This document shows, piece after piece, positions 12,986 to 25,042 of a stretch of DNA of 64,000 nucleotides (the first letter of the stretch is position 1; each line of letters begins with the position of its first letter). Made by a program: the position numbers and the translations under genes. This DNA is from Perca fluviatilis (lineage: Eukaryota; Chordata; Actinopteri; Perciformes; Percidae), in contig NC_053114.1 of assembly GCF_010015445.1 (NCBI RefSeq), positions 31,085,079 to 31,149,078 of the forward strand, read 5' to 3'. The notes below the pieces were generated by a model that had not been told where the DNA came from, made no database searches, and saw only the letters and a program-made list of their open reading frames with translations.

Positions 12986-13266
12986 GATAATTTATACATT
13001 ACAGCCACTAAACTAAGGAAGTTATGAAGATACTCTCATGTAATACAATGTATAATTTATACGTCTCTGTTTGGTCTTACAAAAAACTTTTAAAAAACAG
13101 GGGGATACGAATTGCAATAACAATACATCAACATCCGCATAAAAGGAGTAAAAACAAAAATATTTATTCTCATTAAATTGAGAGATCTAAAGTTGCACCA
13201 AGCCAACCGAAAACATTATATTTCATCCATGTTTCTCCATCTTCCCTTTCTCTCTCCTCTCTAAAG

Positions 13267-13375
13267 CCATTACTACCCTGATCCCCATCCGGTCCATGGG
13301 GTCCAGCTGATGAGAGTCGGAAAGCTGCAACATTACCTGGAACATATTGAGGACGCTTTGGACACATTCAAACAG
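13267..13375 (+). CDS. smyd3: smyd3 exon w4: HPVHGVQ segment
   Basis: Acceptor CTCTCTAAAG, donor AACAG|GTGTGA. One base completes Ser, then 36 codons, leaving phase 0. The peptide HYYPDPHPVHGVQLMRVGKL is one of the most conserved SMYD stretches and fixes the identity. Confidence 0.93.
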
Positions 13376-13744
13376 GTGTGAGGGATGAAATAGTTACAAA
13401 CCAGAATTGCCAGAGTAAAAGCATACTGCTATTTTGTACAGCGATGATCTTATTTCAAATAGTTTTGTCCATCTCTCCTGTCAGTTATAACATTTTCCTT
13501 ACCAAGTTAATTGCAGAGTTCTGGAGACATGTAAGAAAAGATGTGATCAGACGGGTTGTAAACACGAGTTACATTCAAATAATATTAATATTATAATAAT
13601 AATTATTATCCTTTTCATACATCTATTAGATTTTGTAGCGTTACATCCTGGTTCAACTACAGTACAGTGCCAGCCCACATTGTTCTAGCAATAGCAGGAA
13701 TGCCACCTAAGACTCTTTATCCTTGTTAATTTCTCCTTTCCAAG

Positions 13745-13918
13745 GCCTATCAGATCATAAAGCACACCCACGGTGACAGTCACCCCATGACCACCGATCT
13801 GTTGATGAGGATGGAGGAATGTCGTACCGAGATGGTTCAACAATCATCCAGCAAGCACAGAGACACAAACGCAAAGAAAAAAACTGCTACTGGACTTGCT
13901 ACTGTACATTTAACGTAG
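13745..13918 (+). CDS. smyd3: smyd3 last coding exon w5 with stop
   Basis: Acceptor CCTTTCCAAG; stop TAG at 13916-13918; 57 residues. AYQIIKHTHGDSHPMTTDLL matches the final SMYD3 helices. After MEECRTEM the protein goes on with a basic, Ser/Thr-rich tail (KHRDTNAKKKTATG) of about 20 residues that human SMYD3 lacks as I recall it. The frame is open to the stop, so the tail is either a real extension or new C-terminal coding sequence. Confidence 0.9.
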   Translation, partial: AYQIIKHTHGDSHPMTTDLLMRMEECRTEMVQQSSSKHRDTNAKKKTATGLATVHLT

Positions 13919-14419
13919 TGGACTAATTTCACTTTCATTTTCATACGGTCTTTAGTTTATTTGACAACATTCAAATACAGCAGTAAAAAAATACTAGCGT
14001 ATCAGACATCATCAGGAATAACGCGTCAAAATCCATGACTTATTTCTATCGTGGTCCCTGATGTTGTAGTCCATCCTCGCCACAACAAGACGGAGTCACA
14101 CGACCACGACATGTCACATCCCAACACAACAATCCCAGTCCCTTGATATTTTAGTGTATCAATCAACCCCAATAATCAGATTAATGAGAAATTAGAGAAA
14201 CAGAAAGTAGAGAAATATACATTTTGCCTACTGTATTTGTACTTACATCTGATGAATGTATTGAATTTAAATCAGTATGTTCACAGACTGGTTTTTCTTT
14301 TCCTTACATAGTTTATCAGGAATTGTCTTGATAAACTTGCTTTGACATTAATTTCTCATTTTGTAAAAACTGAATTAACTTAGTTAAGATGTGTTATACC
14401 CAGTTAAACAAGACAAATG

Positions 14420-14630
14420 TCTACAGCCATGCTAGTGGCTCTGTGAGGCGGTACTTACTGTAGGCACAGTGGTGCTTTGAACTGTAAGCTAGTTTAGCAT
14501 GCAAATATTTGGTGATTAGCACTAAACACAAAGTAAATCTGAGGCTGATGGGGGATGTCTTTTTTTTTTTTTTAAGTTTTGCAGGTCATTAACTTAAGTA
14601 TAGGATTGGAGTATTATGATCCTGGCATAG
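14420..14630 (-). repeat. Fragment of interspersed repeat family G
   Basis: Reverse-strand fragment with GCTAGTGGCTCTGTGAGGC and a TTTGAACTGTAAGCTAG region. It shares its layout with the longer copies at 38040-38755 and 54935-55600. Confidence 0.55.
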
Positions 14631-14670
14631 TAACAGGGAGCATTGTCTACTTTATCCACTAGAAATCCCT

Positions 14671-14905
14671 TTAAAGGAATAATTCAACATTTTGTGCTTG
14701 CTGATATTTGCATTCTTTTTAAGAGTGAGATGAGGAAATAAATATGAAAATAATGTTTGTGCATTACTTCAGAGCTAGAGCTGGGAGGTGATTAGCCAAA
14801 CTTAGCATGCAGTAAAGACTGGAAGTCTGGAAAGCAGCCTGGCTCTGTCCACTGTTAAAAAATATGCCTACTACTCACTAATTAACACAATGTATTATTT
14901 GTTTA
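14671..14905. mobile_element. TTAA-flanked foldback family D, partial copy
   Basis: Begins TTAAAGGAATAATTCAACAT and includes the CAGCCTGGCTCTGTCC block and an ACTAATTAACAC stretch shared with 25524-25891. The right end is lost or degraded. Confidence 0.6.
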
Positions 14906-14966
14906 TTCTGCACTTAAAGATACATAGACATACTCCTATTTTGCACAATTCAGTTTATTAACAAAG

Positions 14967-15099
<133 letters not shown>

Positions 15100-15354
15100 A
15101 ATTTTAGCTGGCCTGTCTCCTGCTTTTAATCTTCATATACTATCTAGATGGGTGATCTCATGTCCACAGTTTGTGTGTGTGTGAGTGAGAGAGCGTGCGT
15201 GCGTGTGTGTGTTGTTTTAGTAAAGTCAAGTTTTCAAAACGTCCATCTTTCCCCTACACATATCCATCACACACACTTCCCATGTTAATCCCTGTTTTTG
15301 TGTGTTACAAGTTAAGCCCTGACTGTGTCTGTGATGGAATGTGGTGATGGGTTT

Positions 15355-15387
<33 letters not shown>

Positions 15388-16914
15388 TTCCCATGTTAAT
15401 CCCAAAAGTCTACCCTTTGCAAACTGATGACTGCATATCCTCTGAGAGGGAAACCCTGTGTATGTGTGTGTGTGTTTGTATTTCTATGGGCTATGGGAGG
15501 ATTAGAGTCATATTATGTTTGATATTTATGTTTCTAAAAGGTTTAGCTTTTCCCCAAATCCTTCATCCGTCCTGGATTAGTCAGTAGTCAATTATTCTCT
15601 ATTCACTGTTATTCAGCATAAACATATTATATTTATATATTTTCTTAATGTATTGCTTTTATAGAGAAAAGGCTTTCATTAATTGTATCTTGAAGATTGA
15701 ATGCAGTTGTTCAGTAATGAATCTGGTGGATTGAATGGTCTGTGGAAGAGTCTGTCCTGCTGTACAATACTTTTCCTAACTCCATTACACACTTCGTTGC
15801 CTCGGTTTCTTTCTGTCTCTCACCCTCTCCCTTTCTCCTCTCTTAACGGCCATCAAATTAGATTTACTATCGCTTAACCCTAACCCTCTGTCTCTCCCTT
15901 TCTGTCGCTCACTGTCTCTCTCCCCCATTTTCTGTCTCTCTCACTCCCCAAAGGTTTTAAATTATTTTCACTGTGTGTCTTTGCCGGCAGCCTGAGCCAA
16001 TCACAGAAATGATACCAAGTGGCATTATCCCATTTTTATTCACTCACCCTTCTGCCATTTGCTCGCCCCCATTTTCACTATCATTTCGCGGGCATTCCCT
16101 CTCTCTGTGTGTCTCCCCATGCACATCATCTCTCACTTTATATCTCCCTTCCTCTGTATCTTCACCTTTTCCCTGTCCACTCGTATCGTGCTCTTATTTA
16201 ATTCTACAATCTGTATTCCAAACCCACAGCCAAAATTCAACACACAGGATTGGAAACTGCTGTCATTCCCAAATTGATTGTCAGGTCTCATAAGAATTGA
16301 CATTTGATGACGACAAAATCTAAGTTTTCAAATTCTGTTTGTTTTATTAAGTATTTTTTAATCAGTACATCAAATAGTTAAATTTAACGTATCAATATGC
16401 CAATTCATAAAATTACACGTTGAGCTTTTAATAGGTCAAAAACACCAGTTGGCAGTTGACTTTTTCTTCTCCCTTTTCAGTTGCTTGGTCCTCACACAAA
16501 GAGATGCTGCTGTTTCAAGTTGTATATTAACAGCCAGAGACGGTAGATTTTATCCCCGGTATCACTTCTCGATTATCTTCCAGTGTTTCAGCGTTCAGTG
16601 ATAAGGAGTAAATGGATATTACCATATATTCGTGAGTAATCTCACTTTAGATTAAAAAAAGCGAGACAAAACTATATCTCCTTGTTAACCTCACACCTTT
16701 ACCATCTCCTCATCACCCCTTCATCTTTCTTTCATCTTTGATTAGGCTTCTTCATAATCAGAGCAGACTCTTTAAACTAGAGGGCTGTTGAACTGAAGAG
16801 TAACTGCCTCTATATTGCAGCTTCCTGGACACAATTTAACTTTACTACATTATGAAAATTGCTTGTTTCTTTTGTAGTGATTCTTGCCAGGTTAGCAGCA
16901 TAGCTCTAGGCAGG

Positions 16915-17110
16915 TTGTTCTGTCTATCAGTCGGCCCATCCATCACTTTGCTCCAGACTGGATTATTGCCATTAATTGTGGTTGACATTTGTGGTTTTGA
17001 GTGAAATGTCTTAACAACTATTGGATGGATTGCCATTCCCATTCCCTTCAGGATGAATTGTAATCACTTTGGTTATTTTAACTTTTCATCTAGCTCCATC
17101 ATCAGGTTAA
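16915..17110 (+). repeat. Fragment of interspersed repeat family G
   Basis: Contains CAGTCGGCCCATCCATCAC, TTTGCTCCAGACTGG and AACTATTGGATGGATTGCC, shared with the copy at 38040-38755. Confidence 0.6.
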
Positions 17111-17980
17111 AATTTAAATTTGGCCCATACTCACAGGGCTAGACTAAACATATTTCTGGAGAAGAGCATTTACTCATCAAGTTAGCTGGAGTTAACATCT
17201 AAAAAAGAACTTGTGAAATCCCTGTTTACATGTTGGGAGTTCTTTATAGAAGTAAAGTGTCCAGTAATTTTCATTTTCCGAGCAGATATTAAAGTGGTCT
17301 AAACCTACACGGGCACCTGATTAAAAAAATGTAAGAGAGGGAAACTACCAAAAAGATTCCCTTGTATAAAACAGGATTACTTTAAGACAAAGCCCAATCG
17401 GACAGAACAATTATCTAATTAGGTACCGATCTCAGCAACAATAACATAGACCGCTTTACCATGAACATTAGTCTCACTATCCTGGGGAGGACATTAAACT
17501 CGTTTTCTTACCTGATGGAAATGATTTTATCAGATAGGTGAGTTAACAAAAGAGAGCATTCGGTGAGTGATGATTGCATATTATTTGTCCAAAATCACCC
17601 AGGAGATCATTTCCAAATTGAATGTTTTTTAAAACCCAAAATTCCAGGTATCCACTTGTCTCCCTGTTTTGTCCTCCCTAACCTCACCCATCCTATCTCT
17701 CCTGCACCTTTCAGCTCTTCCACCCCACATCTCTCTCTCTCTCTCTCTCTTCTCCCACTCTTCTAAAATGTAATCCCTTACTCCTATTCTTTCTCACTTG
17801 TCTCCCTCTTTCCCCGCATTTCCCTTTTGCTACCTTTATTCTCCTCTCTTCTCTCATCTATTCTCTCCCTCTGCCTCCTATTCCTTCCTTCACGTCCTTC
17901 CTGTTCCCTGCTGTGTGGGTGATCAAAGCAGGCTCAACAGGGCAATATGTCATCTAGGAAGCTGCCTACAGCTGTAAAGG

Positions 17981-17982
17981 TA

Positions 17983-18021
<39 letters not shown>
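17981..18021. repeat. (AC)n microsatellite
   Basis: Short AC array downstream of smyd3. Confidence 0.93.
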
Positions 18022-18024
<3 letters not shown>

Positions 18025-18689
18025 GAAACTAATTTATATCTAACAGGCACAAAATCTAAGAGTCTACCTTTCCTTGAGGTTTGGGAGTGGAACATTGTTT
18101 TTTCCAAAATGCTCTACTATATTAACTTTTTTTTTTTTTTTTGAAACCAGCTTGAATTCATTAGCCGATACAAATATTATGTGTTAAGGTTTAATACCAG
18201 CAGTCCTTGAGAGAGTTGTGGTCATTTTTGTATGGGTATACGTACAATGTCATTTTGGACGGTGAAAAAGTGGCATGTGACAGTTTGCATCCATCACAGG
18301 ATTATTTTTTCCATGCAAACTCAGCTGACTGAGACAGAAAAGACAGGAGTGACAGGTTCCGTCTATATCTGGCAGAAATAACTAGATCATCACAAATTCA
18401 AAAAATGCCTGAAGAAAAAAATGAACCATTGAAGCTTAGTGGTAATCAACACAAGGCTCCCTGACAGAGGCACAGGGGCATAGCACAACATTCTGGGTCC
18501 TGTGGAAAGGCATTTTCTGTAGAAAGGCCATTCATTGGCTGCCTTGCAGCTATATTTCCAGTAGATCTATTACATTTATGATGTGTTTCACTATAATGCA
18601 AAATGTGGGCATTTAATTGGGTTTGGGATGGACCCCATGCCGTATTTTGTTGACTATTCTATGTTTAAAGAATGAAGAATCAGATGTGA

Positions 18690-20551
18690 AACTCTTTCAA
18701 TACATTTCTTTATTTACATCCCTCCATCTTGCTCTTCCATCAACACAATATGTCAGACCACATTTCTCAGAAACAGTAAATCTTCAGAGGACCCTTTACA
18801 TTCCCCGGTTTGCACTGAGCATGTGTCGTAACGCTGGGTAATTCTCATAGGAAATAACTCATTCTTCTACTTAACAGATTGTTACTTTTAACTGACACAC
18901 AAACTGGTTTTAATCAGTTATATAGATACTTTTCAATGTCTCACAACTGATCCAAACTAAAATGGTCTTACTGCTACTGATAAAATCTGTTGCTGTAAAA
19001 TGTGGTCTGACCCAGACTTTAACACACAATACTGCTTAAAATCTTAAAGATGCTATGTGTCCAATTTTCCAGATAACACATTCTAATTCTGGAATGCTCC
19101 AGCAAACACGTACCAGCACATACGTCAATTTTGTTTTGCCCTACAACCTGATATAACGGATGGCATTTTGTGAATCACTTTATTTAAAGCACCAGACAAA
19201 GAGTGCATCCTTTTTAGCACGGTTGCCTCTGATGAAACAGAAACCCTTATTTGTGAAAGGTTATTATGTTAGCTATAAAACAATATGGAGCCACCAAAAC
19301 CTCAGACTTGTTTGTCACAATTATTGCTAGAATTAAGCGCTACCACAGTAGATTTTGGCAGTGACACCTCAAAGACGAAACCGTACACATAGCATCTTAA
19401 ATCTGTAAATCTGGAAACAAGTACAGGCAATTTGTCTCATCCAGAGGTTGGGGTTCCCAAAACATCCACTGCTAATTACACAAGGCCTTAAATAATGTAG
19501 AATAAACTGGCATTTAACTTAAAACAACAGTTTTCTTCTTCACTTGTTAAAACAAAAAAAAAAGTAAAATAATTTTTAAGTTCTTGTCTGTAACCACATA
19601 ACTACCCTGGATGTGCATGTTTTAGGAAACCCATTCAAATCTCGAACAGGAGCAAATGAAATCAACAGAACATATATAAAATAAAGATGAGCGTATTTAT
19701 GATATGTGTACAGTATATATATTTATATATGACATGGGTAAGTATGTACAGTTATTTTTTTTCTTTTTCTTAAATGCATAGTAACTTTTAAGATCATAAG
19801 GTGTAAATAAATAAGAACATTAATAAGAGACTCTGCTCTCCTGAGCTCAAATAAATAAACCTTCATTCATGACTGGCACGGTGAACTGAGAGATAAAAAC
19901 AGGAAGCACCAGGAGGTGTCGCAGGGCTAGTTTGCCCACCTTCTGTGGGAAAACGCTTCTTAGGTCCAGTCTGTCAAAAGCATCAGTTTCTGGGGTAATT
20001 TCCCACTAGATTATCTTGTGGCTGTCTCTGCAGGTGTACACCACATGCAATGAATGACTGGTACAGTGGTACCTCTTTACAGCCATGAGAACATCAACAC
20101 ATTTAAAATCATTTCCTGTTTCTCTGAGTTTGTTCTATTAGGATAATCAAAGTAAAATTAGCACTACGATGCTTTTGACAAATCATACCGATATCATTAC
20201 AGTCGGTGTCTATTCCTCGTTTCACCTCTCAGACAACAAACAGGATCTCCCAGAATGCTTGCTGGGCGAAAGCCATTCAGACGGAGAGGGGTGGTGAACA
20301 ACAGACGTGATGACGGCGATGTAGAAGAAGCATTCGAAGGGTATTGTTCTGTATTTCAGAGGGAAACAGGCTCTTTCATATATTTATATTTGTACAAACA
20401 TTTAGATCATGAACATCTCAAGCACCATAGATAATAATATTAACAAATCTTGTTGCTATTTCTCCAAAAACAAATGGAACCAGGCAGAGATCTATGCCTC
20501 TTAATTTGGTCATCATCCTTTTTTTTTCTCTTTAGTGCTCTTTCATTCCTT

Positions 20552-20621
<70 letters not shown>

Positions 20622-22421
20622 GTTCCTTTAGATTGTCCGTGTCATTTTCATAAAAGACAATACTGGAACTATTTAAATAGCCCACAACCATAATTGTAGT
20701 CCCACGTACATAGTATTTCCAGTTTAAATGTATTTTGTTTCAATAATACAGGCCTTAAAAATAGGACATTTTAACACTGTATCAATGGGCTTATCCTGTA
20801 CCTGTGTCTTCCTCACAATTTACTGTTGAATATCTTTTTAACCTATTTCCTCTCTCTTACCTTCATACATAGTCTCTACATGGTCCCATTGCACTCAAAT
20901 AAAAAAGGATACCTTAATATAAAACACACACATTGACGAATCATTCAGTTTCTTTTAGAATAGAGCAGAACAACACGGATACAAATAACAGACAGTCCGT
21001 CAAGTCAATCGATCGATTTACTTAACACGGATCAGAGAAAAAACATTTTCATTTCCACTCCTGTGTGACTCAGACATTTCATTGCTTTGTGAACATGAAA
21101 AAGCCATCACCTGTATCAGGGGAAACATACGGTCCCCAGAGGGTCAAAATTCAGATGTGCTGTGTTTGTGGGTAAAGTCAAAAACAGCAGCACAAGAAAC
21201 TAGCGTTTTTCTTGGTTTAAACACACATAACTCTGTGTCCTGGGAAAATCATGTACATCTTTCGAATAGTTTTTTTGGTCCTTGCAACATGTTGTTTTAA
21301 AGGTGGACTTGGTGTAAGTCTCCATGTTCTGTAGGTCATGTTTAACTGTTTTAGTTTAAATTTAGTCTAATCTCTCATCAGTGTACCAAAGACCATTCAA
21401 ACATACAGTATTGGCTTGTTTATGATATAGTGAAACATTGACCCACAGTTAAACATCACATTCAAAAAATGGCTATAAATTCAAAGATTTTCCAAGAACA
21501 CTGATCTTTTGTGGTCTTTTTTATATGCTAGCACCAGACATACTGCATGTACACAAATTCAGAGAGAAAGATAATTGGTCTTGGTATTGTTGAATTGTTC
21601 ACAAGGCACTTATCTAAATCATTTTTCTTTGTCCTTCTGTCTTTCTCTTGGTCAGTCTCTTTTATTCACTGCACAACAACACCAGGCCATGCTGTAGTCA
21701 GCACTCTATTTACTACCAATGGCTCTCAACTACGTAAACTCTAAAAAGTGCTCTTCTAAAATTATAGAAAATGAGAAGTTGTTCTCCTCTCCTGCACCTC
21801 TTTTTATCCTTTTTGTTTAAAAAAATGGCAGTTTTTGTTCCTCTCTCTACTCCTTTTCTCTCCATACATTCCCTAAATGTTCAACTCTGTCTAAGAGGTG
21901 TCTCAGCAGTCTAATTATTCTGGAAAACCAGTGTTCTCTTGCTTATGTTTGATGTTTCTTTTTAGACTCTGAACTGTCTCTCTGCCTCTTTTGGCAGTTT
22001 TATTTATCTGATACAAAGTGGCCCGCTCATTTGATGCTGTTCAATGTTTCTGAGGTTGTTTTCAAGCCCAAAGAAAAAATATCCGGACTCATCTGTCTCA
22101 TCTGACTCATCTGTCTGTTGGCCTGTTAAATATCTCTATATATCTTGATTCCTTTTATTACTCCATCTCTCCGTCCGTCTGTCCTTCTGCCTACTTACAT
22201 CTGGAGGAGACATAAGGATAACATGCAGGATCGAGTGGTCAGTCCATCCCTGTATCCCTCCTTCCAACTCATCCAATGAGATGTATTTATTTAGGAGTTG
22301 TTTTTTATGTTTCTATATTTTTATTATTAATCGGTGGGTAAAGGGTCCAAATATCAACATCTAATTGACTGTAGCTGTGTATCTGCCTCTCCGTCCTCCA
22401 GCTCTCCGTCACTCCATCTGT
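18690..22421 (-). other. kif26b: Probable kif26b 3' UTR (3' end uncertain)
   Basis: About 3.7 kb of AT-rich, non-coding sequence follows the kif26b stop on the - strand. A possible poly(A) signal AATAAA (- strand) lies at 18709-18714 and overlaps a Pumilio-type TGTAAATA. Other AATAAA matches at 19179-19184 and near 22285 would give a shorter UTR. A (TA)n array at 20557-20619 interrupts it. I see no competing gene. Confidence 0.4.
20557..20619. repeat. (TA)n microsatellite, about 62 bp
   Basis: Perfect TA run within the putative kif26b 3' UTR; self-complementary and likely to form a hairpin if transcribed. Confidence 0.96.
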
Positions 22422-22570
22422 CTATCGATGTCTTGAGGACACGTCGAAGCAGGTGATCATCATGAGGTGGGCTTTGCAGAAGTTGACTCTGGTCTCCAGT
22501 TTGTCCGTCACAGTCTCCAGAGCTTGCAAATACTCCAGTGAGTCAACTTCGTAGGCCTGCTGTAGCTCAA
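22422..22570 (-). CDS. kif26b: kif26b exon w24: C-terminus and stop
   Basis: Acceptor TTCAG|TTGAGC on the - strand; two bases complete Phe, then 48 codons and TAG at 22422-22424. The peptide [13 protein letters not shown]...[19 protein letters not shown] is the invariant KIF26B terminus, differing from human at only a few positions. Confidence 0.93.
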
Positions 22571-23481
22571 CTGAACATGGACAGACAGGCAGAGATATGA
22601 AGGCGACACAATTTTGCTAAAACACTGTTATACGTACTTTGTTTATGAGAATATAACTAATTTTAAAATCTGTTGATATTCTATATTTTTGTTATTGTCA
22701 ACAAATTCCATGAAAAGACCAAAACCATCAAGAAATTGATCCTACTAACAAGTGTTGTGTGTATCCAAAGCTTGATTTTATTCCTCTGTGTCATCGATCT
22801 CCATTGTTGTCCAAAAACAATTACACATCAATGAGCCACACTGTTGGACTGGGTTTCTTCATTACAGTGAATACAAGCACTACTTTTTTGCTTTTGATCT
22901 TAATCGTTAAAATGGTAAATAGTCCAACTATTTACTCCGGTTTGAGTAAAGTTTGCTAAAAACAACAGTGCCCAGCTGTTTTAGGAAATTGCTGAGCCTT
23001 TTTTAAATGTGAAACTTTATATTTGTGACCCATTTCTAAACATCTTGAGGCCAAAATAGGGAAGTCAGAAAGTATTGAGTCAGACTAACGCTTTATTGGT
23101 TTTTATGTATTTTCATTGGATTTGTTGACAAAATAAAAACTATAGAATAACACCAGCCCTATTCTTTAAATACCTTCTTTTTAAGAAAGCAATTATTATG
23201 ATATAAAGTATAGGTGTGAACAGTTTTTCTCAACCTTTTTAAACAAACAAAAACAAAGCCATTCGATGAAACTGCCATTACACTCTGAATATAAAGTTCT
23301 CTTGAATTTCAACAATAGGCAAGAAACATTAGAGAGAATATGCTTGATAACTTTTATGGATAATATCATATCCAGTCAATCAGATCATACAATTTATTTT
23401 CTAACTTGTTAAGAACCACTAGTGTAGAATACATTATAACACACAAACACACACTCCCTGATGTGTCAGAGTCCTACTTAC
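22571..23481 (-). other. kif26b: kif26b intron 23
   Basis: Holds a repeat fragment at 22715-22990 that recurs near 53490-53770. The rest is AT-rich with nothing recognised. Confidence 0.8.
22715..22990 (+). repeat. Interspersed repeat family H, copy 1
   Basis: Shares blocks with 53490-53770: AAAAGACCAAA, ATTGTTGTCCAAA, GAGCCACACTGTTGGACTG, a TTTACT...AGTAAAGTTTGCTAAA stretch, and CAGTGCCCAGCTGTTTTAGG. Confidence 0.65.
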
Positions 23482-23632
23482 ACTCGGTGGTCCATTTGTG
23501 CGGCTCCAGCATCAGGTACTGTTTGGTTTGTTCCAGCTCCTTCTTCAGACACTGGTACTTGGCTCTGACTTCACTGATTCTCTGCTGACGGTGTTCCAAC
23601 AGACGGAGCTTGGCACTGACATACACCACCTC
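23482..23632 (-). CDS. kif26b: kif26b exon w23: C-terminal coiled coil
   Basis: Acceptor CGTGTCAG, donor CGAGT|GTAAGT. It has 50 codons plus one base. [20 protein letters not shown] is a heptad-like helix followed by [18 protein letters not shown], matching the human tail closely. It is the likely dimerisation or partner-binding helix. Confidence 0.93.
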
Positions 23633-24776
23633 CTGACACGCACAGAGAGGACAGACAGGCAGACATGGATTTAATTCCCCTTTATTTATCCGGGAGGATA
23701 ATCCAGGATTGTGTTGTGAAACACATGTGGCTCTCTTTCAGCAGTAGCCTGCTTAACATGCACACGGTTGCGTACATTCACACCTCACCGACCCTCAGTG
23801 TGGCCGCAGTCGAGTGCTTTCGGACGCTGAGCAGCTTCACTGGAGCAGTCGGGGGTTAAGTGGCTTTCTTAATGCCCGCTGTAGGGAAAATCTATTTTTC
23901 ATGGTTTTCTCTCTCACCCTCTTTCCCAAAGCTCACAATGCTCCCTCCTCTGAATACATAAAGGTTTAAGAGTGGAAACCCCAAAACCTGCACCATCCAT
24001 TCATTTGCAACAATTTCATGAGTTTCACACTGTATTCTGCTAAATCTGGGGACTTTTTAATATTCTCTAAAAATAAAGTAAGACAGACGGAAATATAATG
24101 CAGATGTATTCAAAAGAAAAGCTCACTATTCATTCAGAGCCTAGTGCTAATGCTGATTCATTCACATTGTGAAAATCCTTACTGTTGTAGTTTTAAAACG
24201 TGTTGTTTTTTCATTAACACATATAGTAGCTCTGGTCCCTTCACTGCATATGTCTCTGTCTTTTCTTCTCCAGCTTCCTCCTCTTGTCCTACACATATTG
24301 CTTTTTAATGTGTCCCACAACTATTATTCATTAAATCAATTTATTTGACATAGAGTGCAATATGCCTCCTGCCCTCTGGGCCTCTTCCTCTGCTCCTTGG
24401 CTCTCAACCTTCTTTAATTCTCTCCTCACATCCATTCCTCATTCTCCTTCACCCGACCACTGTGCAGTGTATTTTAATTTTCCTCAAACAATTTTTGTTA
24501 ACCCTTTCCCGCTTTCTTTGCTCTGTCTTTTGTTTCCAACTGTCTTCCACACTGTTAGTCTGTCTTTCTTACTTCCCTTTCCTAGCCTTATTTGACGCTT
24601 TTTTCTCACTTTAGTCCGACTGTATGTGAATATGTCTTTTACCCGTGGAGATTGGACAATTTTATTCTGATCTGTACCTGCCATGTTTCTAATTCTCCCA
24701 AAATCACAGCCTCCTTTACCTGTACAAACGGTGAAAACTAGACCCATGCCTCACTCGCCTCCTTTCTCTCTCTCAC
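23633..24776 (-). other. kif26b: kif26b intron 22
   Basis: 1.1 kb with a pyrimidine-rich + strand at 24240-24600; no further feature recognised. Confidence 0.8.
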
Positions 24777-25042
24777 CTTGCTCCCTCCTTTGTCTCTCCT
24801 CTTCTGCAGTCGCTCAACGTCATCTATCTCGTACACCTTGATCTCGAAGGTTTCTGTCGTTGCCGTCGCGCCCCGGAGGTTTGAGGGAGTTGGGGGCCCC
24901 AGTGGGCCATCTACCCAGCATGCACCTGGGCTGGAGGAGGAGGAAGAAGAGGAAGTGATGGTCTGTTTGGAGGAGCGGTGAGAAGGTGAGGAGGAGGAAG
25001 AGTCCAAGGTCAGTGCTGGGATCAGACGACGACGCTGGAGGC
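24777..25042 (-). CDS. kif26b: kif26b exon w22: conserved [14 protein letters not shown] motif
   Basis: Acceptor TCTTTCAG, donor AGCAAG|GTGAGA. 88 codons after two completing bases. [13 protein letters not shown] and [18 protein letters not shown] are conserved. A run of eight Ser lies between them, coded by mixed TCC/TCT/TCA codons, so it is not a pure triplet repeat. Confidence 0.93.

Larger units (their letters stand above)
4679..13266 (+). other. smyd3: large smyd3 intron (8.6 kb), repeat-rich
   Basis: The junction on both sides is phase-consistent, so no coding exon is missing. Contents are itemised separately: two abutting TTAA elements at 6705-9095, a third foldback at 11619-12500, a LINE relic at 12590-12985 and a GT array at 10429-10485. 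The remaining sequence (4679-6700, 9100-10428, 10486-11614) shows no gene I can support. Confidence 0.85.
173..13918 (+). other. smyd3: smyd3 gene, 3' part (5 coding exons, gene continues left of window)
   Basis: Five exons join in phase (111, 88, 175, 109 and 174 bp) to encode the last 218 residues and stop of a SET/MYND methyltransferase. Assignment to SMYD3 rather than SMYD1/2 rests on remembered family sequence: the post-SET cysteine cluster, the segment ending DQNLYKLRMTDMALDA, the HPVHGVQLMRVGKLQ motif and the final THGDSHPMTTDLL helix all match SMYD3 best. SMYD3 methylates histones and cytoplasmic kinases such as MAP3K2. The part seen here forms the post-SET zinc site and the TPR-like C-terminal domain; MYND and most of SET lie outside. 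No AATAAA occurs close after the stop; the first I see is at 14737-14742, inside a repeat. The gene faces kif26b tail to tail. Confidence 0.9.

Noticed and set aside
15873..15889. Telomere-like TTAACCCTAACCCT
   Set aside because: Only two CCCTAA units in CT-rich DNA; too short to be an interstitial telomere tract.
24362..24595. Signal-peptide-like hydrophobic frames in CT-rich DNA (also 16019-16293, 51624-51957)
   Set aside because: Pyrimidine-rich DNA naturally gives Leu/Ser/Phe/Pro-rich frames; no homology or exon structure.
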